NCBI RefSeq assembly: GCF_000485595.1
Contig: NW_014577110.1
Coordinates: 539,410-567,054 of the forward strand
Origin: Priapulus caudatus
Lineage: Eukaryota; Priapulida; Priapulimorpha; Priapulimorphida; Priapulidae
DNA: 27,645 nucleotides
Reading direction: 5' to 3'
Both the position numbers and the translations under genes were made by a program. The notes under the pieces were generated by a model. It made no database searches. It was given only the letters and a program-made list of their open reading frames with translations, and had not been told where the DNA came from. Below are positions 20,304 to 27,645 of the stretch, one piece after another (the stretch's first letter is position 1; every line of letters begins with the position of its first letter).

Positions 20304-20745
20304 CGCTATCTTATACTTATAATACTAAGTATGAAGTAGTAGCGAGTGGCCCGTTAACTCAAAATATAACAATCGTATTGTCATTGGGTAAATAAAGGAA
20401 TTCACTTCACTTTAATAAAGCCTATTAGTATTAGTATTAAAGGAAAGGCTCTCACTTCCAGCCTGTACTGCAGACTGTAGTGTACGTTTTAGCCTACGTA
20501 GCAATGCATGGCCATGAGGACGCTGGACGGCTACGAAGAGCCTATTTTGAAAATGACCCTAAGCTAAGGGATTGAAATTGCAGGAATGCGCTCAGGAAAT
20601 ATTTTCGATAGAATCACTTCGAAGTTCGAGTCTGGATTCTGAAGAGCATAGTGAAGAGTAAAGTACGGAAAGATACGTGAATGCCTTTTCTAATCGTGGT
20701 TTTCTAGTCTTTTCCACTACGTGGCAGCACCAGACATAGCATCAG

Positions 20746-20833
20746 TAGACTTGTCCGCGCTCGACAATTCCTCTCGCGTTATACTGATGCCTCAGTGTAA
20801 GGCGAGTAGAACTGTCGAGCGTGGACCAGTCTA
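20746..20833. repeat. 88-nt near-perfect hairpin (miRNA precursor-like or miniature foldback)
   Basis: The left arm (TAGACTTGTCCGCGCTCGAC...) and the reverse complement of the right arm (TAGACTGGTCCACGCTCGAC...) agree at about 35 of 44 positions, with a loop near tgcc. It starts and ends with TA, so a tiny mariner-type foldback is also possible. Confidence 0.75.
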
Positions 20834-20843
20834 TAATATGCGT

Positions 20844-20908
20844 AATATGGCGGCCTCCGATGATAACGCGTAAACAACAATCAACATACGCTACGTGCTT
20901 ATTATACA
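20844..20908 (+). promoter_or_regulatory. Candidate TOR1AIP core promoter and non-coding first exon with YY1 motif
   Basis: AATATGGCGGC fits the YY1 consensus AAnATGGCGGC, which in animals often lies at or just after the transcription start of housekeeping genes. About 55 bp on, ATACA|GTAAGT is a good donor. An acceptor, TTTTAG (22628-22633), sits 29 bp before the TOR1AIP start codon, so a 5'-UTR intron of ~1.7 kb is plausible. The motif's ATG opens an 8-codon upstream frame (MAASDDNA) closed by TAA. RNA support is lacking. Confidence 0.4.
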
Positions 20909-21010
20909 GTAAGTAACATCAAAGACTGAGACACACGGACATTTTGCGCTGAATCATTATTTTAAGGTACATGTGCACATGAAATAGAAAGTGCAGATTG
21001 TATCCCATTT

Positions 21011-21050
21011 CTAGTAGTACTAGTAGTACTAGTAGTACTACTACTAGTAC
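21011..21050. repeat. Palindromic TAGTAC/CTAGTA trinucleotide array
   Basis: Alternating tagtac and agtact units that are self-complementary; can fold on themselves. Confidence 0.7.
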
Positions 21051-21431
21051 AGTAGGAGGAAATACTTATTTAATAATTTATTGTAACCAAGGTCCAAGGA
21101 ACACTGAACAGTAATCAGACAGTAGAGTAGGCCCTAGCCTAGGGCCTAGGCCTATTACAAACACACTTATTTATGCTGTGGTCAAGTTGCAACATTACAC
21201 TTATAGCCATACACACTGACCAACAGTAGCTTTACGATTCCAAGAAGTTCCAGGAATAGTACCTTCAAGAAAAGCTCTACCTATAATGCTATATATAGCC
21301 CTTCGCTCCCGTTACTGCGTTAGTACAGCAGCTATCCGAGCAACAGAGCTGAAAAATGCAAGTAAATTTTGTAGAATGGCATGCTAAGCTGTAGCCCATG
21401 AACAGAACAATGCCCTAGCCAGCAAAATAAA

Positions 21432-21641
21432 ACTCTCGAATCAAACTCAAATCACCATAATTTGGCCAGGTGGTTCTGTTTGTCAAACACATGAACCAAA
21501 AATCACAAATATGCGGTCATGTTTGATTTAAATAGTGGCAGTGCTAGTGAACAGGCACCAGTTAGCCCCCCATGCTTCTTGAGGCAGCAGTAAACACCCC
21601 AATATAGCCAAATTACTGTGAGTTGAGTTTGATTCGAGAGT
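21432..21641. mobile_element. Foldback MITE, 210 bp
   Basis: The left end ACTCTCGAATCAAACTCAAA and the complement of the right end ACTCTCGAATCAAACTCAAC match, and the similarity extends over ~36 bp to TAATTTGGC. No clear target duplication, so the superfamily is undetermined. The minus-strand frame over it is not a gene. Confidence 0.75.
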
Positions 21642-22662
21642 GGCAGGTTTAAAGTCAGGAGATTTATTTTCGTGAGCTAACATATTATTTATTGTATCAC
21701 CAGCTACAGTATTGCGGGTCATATTGCGAAGTTTCATCGCCATTTTCCAATACTGTTGTTTGTAGGACTATACAGGTACACCTAGACATGTGCATGTGCA
21801 AAGTAGAGGCAGGACATTTGCGATTTGGGGAGGTGTATACCATGCTACTCTGACAATGTGCCCACTAGTCTTTTATGGTGCCACATGAAATCAGTAAGCT
21901 GCCAAGTATACCCAGTCACATTAATATATATAATAGCAATATCCTACATGCTAAAGCAGCATCCCTTCAAAAACCTAACACACTCGATCACAGATCTAAA
22001 CGCAGGTGTATCATTTACATCGGGCACAGCATAAGTGCTATCCAGATCAGTGAGTAAAATGCAGTTCAATGTGAATGGTGGTTTTTACCATTTTTAGCCA
22101 GTTTTTAATTCACATAGAGTAGATTATATTAAATTTATTTAGGCTAGGTATTTTTATAATTATGATGTATGTATTGTAATAATGCTAGCAAAATAAATCT
22201 AACTAGACTGTGAGTAAAATTAATAGAGATATCAAATCTGTAGGATCAAATTTTGTAGGCCAAATAGAGTTTCTAATTATTCAGTGAATGCAGACGTTCG
22301 GTTAGCTTTAGGTAACTGTCATACATCGATAGGAGTTTTGCAGCCTGGTCATTCTAATATTTTGAGTAAGTCTAACATCTAAGAGCCAGGAACCGGTAAT
22401 ACTCGAGGTCTAACAAGTGGATGAGACATCAGCTTCGTAACTGTATGACTAGTTTGTTGATAGATTGTGGCCAAGTGCCGTAACCCGCGGATGGAGATAC
22501 CAGTACCCTACGATGGGCCATCGTTGCTATAACGTAAAAAAAAACTTTGCACAACAACAAAATAGATCACGTCTATTGTATAATTTAAAATTAATTTGTG
22601 CCCACCTGTGATTTTCAGTTATCTTTGTTTTAGGTTGCCTGTACCTGCTGGCCATACAAAAA

Positions 22663-23592
22663 ATGAGTGATTCAGAGGAAAGTGTCAGCAACGGCAGTCA
22701 TCTTGACATACCTATAGATAAATCTACATCCATTCTGAATACAAGTGCGGACAGCAGTTCAAGTCCAGCAGTTACAAGTAGGAGGCCTATAGCTGAGAGT
22801 AGGTCACCCTCAACCCCAAAAAAGGAACGGAAGGAAATAAAGAAACCGGTAAAAAGATCGACTCCTAAATCGGATATTCCGAACTTGTACACGGTGGGAT
22901 GTATCATAATGACTGGTATAGTTTTGTTCTATACGTTCTATAACCTGAGGGTGACTGAGACTACTGCACACAAGCTGCAGTTTAATTACACCATGTTCAG
23001 TGAAAGCATCAACGACATGCAAGAGAGCTTCCCGAAGCAGTCGCATCGAGGATGGGTGGTGATAAAGACCGCCGTGAAGGCTTCACTGCACCACCCGAAG
23101 CCGACATCACCGGCTGTGCTACTGTTTGCGTCGGACGCCTCAGCCAGGGGCACGTCGGCCTGCCTGGTGCGTAAAATCTCACGTGTGATCGAGACACTGA
23201 CGACGAACTCTGACCTTGTGCAGCGCATTGACTGCCAGACGTATGCGAAGATGAGCGTCGCCGACACAAAGAAAGATCTAGAAGAAAAGCTGTCTGAAGG
23301 CCTAAAGGAGGACATGCGTGTGATTATCATTGACAGCATCGAGAAACTGCCCGCATTTGCATCGCAGCTCCTCTATGGCTTTTGCGACAACATACATGCG
23401 CCAAGGAATTCTATGGTGTACTTGCTCACGCTCAACCTTCCTAACTATTTTGAAAAGAATGGAACGGCTGATGAAATTGTGGAGAATTTCCTCTATGAAC
23501 AGTGGCATGAACTAGGAACGGATCAACTGAACCCTTTAATGTCACGTATTGCTAACAGTGTTGTGGCGGTGAATCCAGACAGAACCTGCTAA
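22663..23592 (+). CDS. TOR1AIP-like: Torsin-1A-interacting protein homologue (LAP1/LULL1 family)
   Basis: 309 residues in one exon. Residues 1-73 are a Ser/Pro/Lys-rich nucleoplasmic or cytoplasmic tail with basic KKERKEIKKPVKR. One transmembrane helix (about 75-95, LYTVGCIIMTGIVLFYTFY) makes a type II membrane protein of the inner nuclear membrane or ER. The luminal domain (about 105-309) carries GWVVIKTAVKA, PAVLLFASD, a VIIIDSIEKLP strand, LLYGFCDN, VYLLTLNLP, FLYEQW and SRIANSVVAV, the order seen in LAP1/LULL1. That domain is AAA-like but has no nucleotide site. It packs on torsin and donates an arginine finger; R295 in SRIAN, 14 residues from the end, is the likely equivalent of human LULL1 R449/LAP1 R563. 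N108 and N266 are glycosylation sequons. The short tail is more like LULL1 than the long LAP1 tail. GC content is higher than the flanks. The start is the first ATG and gives an acidic N-terminus. Confidence 0.93.
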   Translation: MSDSEESVSNGSHLDIPIDKSTSILNTSADSSSSPAVTSRRPIAESRSPSTPKKERKEIKKPVKRSTPKSDIPNLYTVGCIIMTGIVLFYTFYNLRVTETTAHKLQFNYTMFSESINDMQESFPKQSHRGWVVIKTAVKASLHHPKPTSPAVLLFASDASARGTSACLVRKISRVIETLTTNSDLVQRIDCQTYAKMSVADTKKDLEEKLSEGLKEDMRVIIIDSIEKLPAFASQLLYGFCDNIHAPRNSMVYLLTLNLPNYFEKNGTADEIVENFLYEQWHELGTDQLNPLMSRIANSVVAVNPDRTC

Positions 23593-24119
23593 GAAAGGGC
23601 ATGTGCACGCAGAATCCTAAACATTTCACTGGTCAAGAGTGTCATTCGTAGAATGATCGCAATCATGGCTGTTAGTTTGTTTACACATTTTTTTAAATCT
23701 GCTGACAGATGGCGTTACTGTCTATGTCAGGTATTATCTCATACATAGATGAGTTAATTTAGAAAAAGATGTTGTAATGATTCTGGCATTAACTAAAAAT
23801 GTCAGCTGTTGGAAACTTTAATGGCTAAGGTGAAGATCATAGTAACGGGCTTATTACCATGTAATTTCTGTAAGGGTTATCATTGAATTACAAAATAACA
23901 GTTTAAGGCATCAGTGAAGCAGATCCTTAGATAGCAGATGCTTAGCAAGAGATGTGGTGAGTAGTGGACGTCAGACTAGCCGACAGTGTACCAGCAAAAT
24001 ACAAAGTGAAAAGGGAAATGGTTGAGTGACATCTTAAAACAGGCAGGCAGGCATTGTTTCAAATTGCTGAGTGTGACAGTCACAGGTGGTGCCATTGGTG
24101 ACCGGTGTCATGTAGTGTA
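23593..24119. other. 3' flank of TOR1AIP; no gene
   Basis: AT-rich sequence, presumably the 3' untranslated region. No canonical AATAAA was seen close to the stop on the plus strand. Confidence 0.4.
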
Positions 24120-24852
24120 CAGAGCTTCATTGAGTTTTCAGTACATTTCCAAGCAGTTGTTGAAAGTGAGTGTACCACTGCTTGATTCTATCCTCCCTAG
24201 ACTTTCCCTTGATGATTCCCTGTTTCGCAGTTTTTTCAACCAGTGATAGAATTGATCAGCCTCCAGCTTTCTCCATGTTTACTCTTTGCATCTGCATTTT
24301 TAACTTGGGTGATCATTTCATCCAGTTCCTCTTCTTGGATATCTTGGTACACCTGTTTTAGTTCCTCTTTCCTCTTTTGCAAATGTTGTTGCGACTCTGT
24401 GTTGGCATCATTTTGATAGTTGGTGAATGCATCCTGTACTTCCTTCCTTGTTTGTTCTACTCGAGGGTCATCAGCAATCTCTCTTCTCCTTATCCTCTTC
24501 TTTACCGGTAGCAATTTCTCTGCAGCTTCTGCGTTTACTTGCACTAATTTGCCATACTGTTCTGTAACATTATCACTGTCGTTGGATAGTTCAGTAAATC
24601 TGTTTTGCCCAGTGACTGTGTAGAGCTCCTGGAGTTCTGTGTTCCGTAATGAAGACCATTCGTAGCTTTTCTTCTTTGCAGGGGTTTTGCACATACGTAG
24701 GCTAAGACGTATTCTTGCGGTCACTAGTCGATGGTCGCTCCCTAAGCTACTGAAGCTGCTATAGTTCTTGTTGGTTTGCGTGTGGAAGGTGTGACGGACA
24801 GTATCCTCACCCAGATGAGCATTGAAATCACCACATTCTATAACTAGACAGA

Positions 24853-25186
24853 GGGCACTCACGGAGAGTGCATACCTCCGCCAGAATGTAACATGTATGT
24901 GTTACGAGCTGGCTTGCCGCTCGCTGCTGGCTGCTGCTGACTGACTCGCCTGCTGCTGACTCGCCGCTTGCTGGTGGCGGCTGCTGACTCGCCGCTCGCT
25001 GGTGGCGGCTGCTGACTCGCCGCTCGCTGGTGGTTGCTGCTGACTCACTCACCTGCTGCTGACTCGCCGCTCGCTGACTCGACGCGCTATCAATCGCGCC
25101 GCGCGGACTGAACACACACACACACACACGAGACCGATTACATTACCTCCCCTCCACTCCGTTAACTCCGTGGGCGGAGGTAATTA
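24853..25186. mobile_element. Repeat element inserted in the LINE endonuclease frame
   Basis: It splits the LINE frame between PKHHVI and ECGDFN. Ends carry cactcacggagagtgcat plus acctccgcc at the left and ggcggaggtaatta at the right, partly inverted. Boundaries are approximate and no clear target duplication was found. The interior is a minisatellite. Confidence 0.7.
24927..25046. repeat. 28-bp minisatellite (ctgctgactcgccgctcgct...)
   Basis: Three near-identical 28-bp units, ctgctgactcgccgctcgct followed by ggtggcgg, with partial units on both sides. The Ser/Ala/Gln-rich frame across it is not a gene. Confidence 0.88.
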
Positions 25187-25526
25187 CATGGTGTTTCGGT
25201 ATCTCATTGATAACATCTGACAGTGTTCCATAATGCTCCTCTGCGTCGTTGCTTCCTTCAATGGTGCATAGTTGACGACTATTGTAGTGCTTGGGTTGCC
25301 ATTGAAGGTGACTCATTATTCTGCCATTAACCAGTACTACTTCTGCCAGTGCTTTTTCTGCAGTGTCGTTAACTACTATTCCTACACCTCTTGCTGCAGC
25401 CCCATTAGAATTTCTCCATGCACTTGTTGTTATTAGTGTGCAGCTATCAAGTTGTTCAATGAGAACAGGATCCTCCTCATGCACTATCTTAAATGGTTCA
25501 CTACACCAAGTATGTTTAGCTTGCAA

Positions 25527-27419
25527 TTTTTTTAGTTGTTAGCCATCTCCAAACGTTTCTGGTAGCATGAACAACAGCAGAATTACACCAAGAATCGGAC
25601 TACAATGGCTACTGTTATCCTGGTTACAGGCTTTATTCGTACATACGTACAATCCATTACGAGAAATTGAAAGTGCACACACACGATGGTTAATTACATG
25701 ACAAACAATCTCTTACATTCAGGTTTCGTAATTGAGTAAGCGCATGATACCAGCTTTGGCTGAGATAATCGTTAACAACAATCAACACATCTGAATCAGC
25801 AAATTAAAAAGCAGCTCAGTAAAAAGCCGCTTACAGGGAACATACAACAAGTACTCATTACATAAACTGTAAACACACGCACGTATGTCAATGACACACC
25901 AAAACAATTACTGCTTCCCATAGCATGCCAAAGGAGTCCATTACTCATACCGAAGAATTTAGTATAGCCCACTCAGACATGCATCAATGATTGCATCAAA
26001 ACTTCAGTCATCACACTGGGAATTGTGCGATATTTCATACGGGCAGTGTCAAGACTGCAATCAACCACATTATAGCGTGGGGAATCGGTCCGAGAGTTTG
26101 TGCTGTGGTTGAAGTTTGAAGCGTAACTACGCTGAAATTGAGGATTCATTACTTATAATAGCTGCCACAAAATATTTCAGGTCATTAAGCCAGTCTATGG
26201 ACTTAGTTGCACTGGTAACGCCGAGATTTCTCTGGATAGCACAGGGATGCTGATATTGCTGAAGGACAAAGCTCTTGAGTCCAAGCATGTAGAACTTGTC
26301 AGGTAGGGTGGGTGTCAAAACATCACATGAGATCATTTCTTTGCATTCTCAAAATTGACGTTTTTATGAATTGTAAAAGAGTGGTTTGCTAAAGTTAATT
26401 AGTATTTGTTAATCAATTGTTTACAAAAACTTTGTTACTGGATATGTTATATCGCCTAGCAGGTATCATGCACGTGGATATCCATTGCATGTGAAACTGG
26501 CAGATAACTATCGGTCCAGGGCATGCCTACGTGAGTTGCTTTTTCTATTCAACAGATCACAAAGTTGACGAAATGATTCGTGTATGCACGCTGCATAGTG
26601 TGTAAAAACATCAATAAATTGATGTAAATTGTGAAACGTGTGAAACGTGTGAAAGCCTTCCCAGGCTGTGATGTCAGCTTCTGCCGTTGTCTTTGCGCAC
26701 CCTTTTCTCCGAACACATTGCACGTGCGTTTCACGCATAGCACATGTTTAAGTTTGCAAAGTGTTACACTGTGGGTCATGGGGACCCTGGCCCGGCTCGT
26801 GGAAATTCTCCCTGGTATGCACCAGCTAAAGATTCCACCGGTGATCTACATGTTTGGTCTCACGTGCGTGCACGCCCATCACCCCCAAATTCGTTGTACA
26901 TGAAATGGCGATGGAAACTGCAAAAGATGTGAAATTACTGAAAATTAACGCAAGCGCCAGCTACTGTGTCAGTGGCCTTACAATTAGGGTGTGAAATGCA
27001 AACAGTGGTCTGCTTGTGCTTGCTAGGTCATTGTGCATATGTTGTATGTTATTTTCAAAGTGACGTTTGTGAATAGAAGGACGATGCAAATAACAAATGA
27101 AGAAGTAAACAGATAGCTAGATGTTTATTGAGCACTATTTGCTGTCACACACACACGCACGCACGCACGCACGCACGCACGCGCGCGCGCAATAAAAGAA
27201 GTTTTGAAGTGAAGGTATTGACAATTGAGGTTGGCCTGTATAGAGAGACTATATATTGAATGTCAGGTGCAAGGAAGGGGAATGAATAACAGCGCGAGCT
27301 TCCCCTATACAGAATTATGTAAAATGGTTCTATTGTTTTGATTCGCCAAGGAAAATATAATGATGAATTCATAACAAGTTTAATTGTTACAACAGTGTTT
27401 GATTGTGTATGGTATCAAC
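25527..27419. other. No recognised gene
   Basis: Short overlapping frames only, none with a recognisable domain or supported splice sites. A CA/CG microsatellite is at 27147-27190. A frame near 26744-26932 (GDPGPARGNSPWYAPAKD) looks mildly protein-like but has no identified family. Confidence 0.4.
27147..27190. repeat. (CA)n-(CGCA)n-(CG)n microsatellite
   Basis: Uninterrupted cacaca, then gcac, then gcgc units. Confidence 0.95.
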
Positions 27420-27578
27420 AAAATGTCAATGATTAAACATATGTTGAAGAAAATTTGATAAAGTCTTGCTAATCACAATGAAGGTACATGATCTAAAAAT
27501 TGTGAATCACAACTTACACTGATATATTGATTGACAAACAGTTTTCACTCAGATAGTTGCCATTGTCTAACTATCTCC
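27420..27578. repeat. Second copy of the torsin intron 5 segment
   Basis: Matches 15479-15639 with a handful of differences. Homology stops exactly at CTATCTCC, where a MITE terminus begins. Confidence 0.9.
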
Positions 27579-27645
27579 AGGGGCGGATCCAGGGCTGAAG
27601 CTAGACAGTATTTTTCCAGATTTTAAGGGCACATCCCTCAAACAG
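27579..27645. mobile_element. Left end of a MITE, cut by the window edge
   Basis: AGGGGCGGATCCAGGGCTGA follows directly on the truncated repeat. This GGGGCGGATCCAG terminus resembles common invertebrate MITE ends. The right end lies outside the window. Confidence 0.55.

Larger units (their letters stand above)
20304..22662. other. Divergent intergenic region between torsin and TOR1AIP homologue
   Basis: It holds the start regions of both genes, a hairpin at 20746-20833, a YY1-type motif at 20844-20854, a TAGTAC palindrome array at 21011-21050, a MITE at 21432-21641, and an acceptor just upstream of the TOR1AIP start. No coding gene is supported. Confidence 0.6.
24120..25526 (-). pseudogene. 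Broken LINE remnant (endonuclease and RT-linker region)
   Basis: Two minus-strand pieces belong to one non-LTR retrotransposon ORF. 25526-25187 encodes endonuclease residues with VHEEDPVLIEQLDSCTLIT, SAWRNSNGAA, GVGIVVND and HYGTLSDVINEIPKH. 24850-24236 continues with ECGDFNAHLGEDT (the APE-type GDFN motif), SLGSDHRLVTARIRLSLR (the SDHR motif) and the linker up to SWRLINSITG. A frame change near 24236 then gives KQGIIKGKSREDRIKQWYTH before a stop near 24120. The catalytic reverse transcriptase motifs are absent. It matches the endonuclease-reverse transcriptase proteins common in invertebrate genomes; the clade is not certain. Confidence 0.85.

Noticed and set aside
22698-23508. Several minus-strand frames opposite TOR1AIP
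   Set aside because: Shadows of the real coding exon; the plus-strand frame matches the LAP1/LULL1 luminal domain throughout.
26508-26932. Overlapping frames of 60-90 codons
   Set aside because: No recognised domain; the two strands and frames are equally open.

Overview
The window is metazoan nuclear DNA. Genes are split by GT-AG introns of a few hundred bases to about 2 kb, the background is AT-rich, and microsatellites and short non-autonomous DNA transposons are dense. A torsin, a LAP1/LULL1-type torsin cofactor and a secreted astacin-EGF-CUB-TSP1 protein together indicate an animal. The repeat style suggests a marine invertebrate; I cannot name the phylum.

Layout: 1-4825 has no recognised gene. 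Its left ~2 kb is CpG-rich, and a hAT-type MITE lies at 3542-3759. 4826-13870, minus strand, is a 12-exon astacin-family gene that I reconstructed by eye from motifs, splice sites and phase: signal peptide, prodomain, furin site, very long Q/V/T/P repeat linker, astacin domain, EGF, CUB, TSP1. Key active-site residues are replaced, so it looks like a pseudoprotease or a decaying gene. 15119-20303, minus strand, is a complete six-exon torsin AAA+ ATPase (348 residues). Three MITEs sit in its introns, two of them within about 30 bp of splice sites. 22663-23592, plus strand, is a single-exon coding region for a TOR1AIP (LAP1/LULL1) homologue of 309 residues. 24120-25526, minus strand, is a broken LINE endonuclease/RT-linker remnant, itself interrupted by another repeat. 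25527-27645 has no recognised gene; its end carries a copy of a segment from the last torsin intron, cut by the terminal repeat of another MITE.

The main biological point is the head-to-head pairing of the torsin ATPase with its activator. Torsins lack the usual arginine finger and are inactive without the luminal domain of LAP1/LULL1, which supplies it. Here both partners lie 2.4 kb apart and diverge from one intergenic region. That region holds an 88-nt near-perfect hairpin next to a YY1-type promoter motif. All gene models were built by eye, without RNA data or database searches; function is inferred from family motifs.
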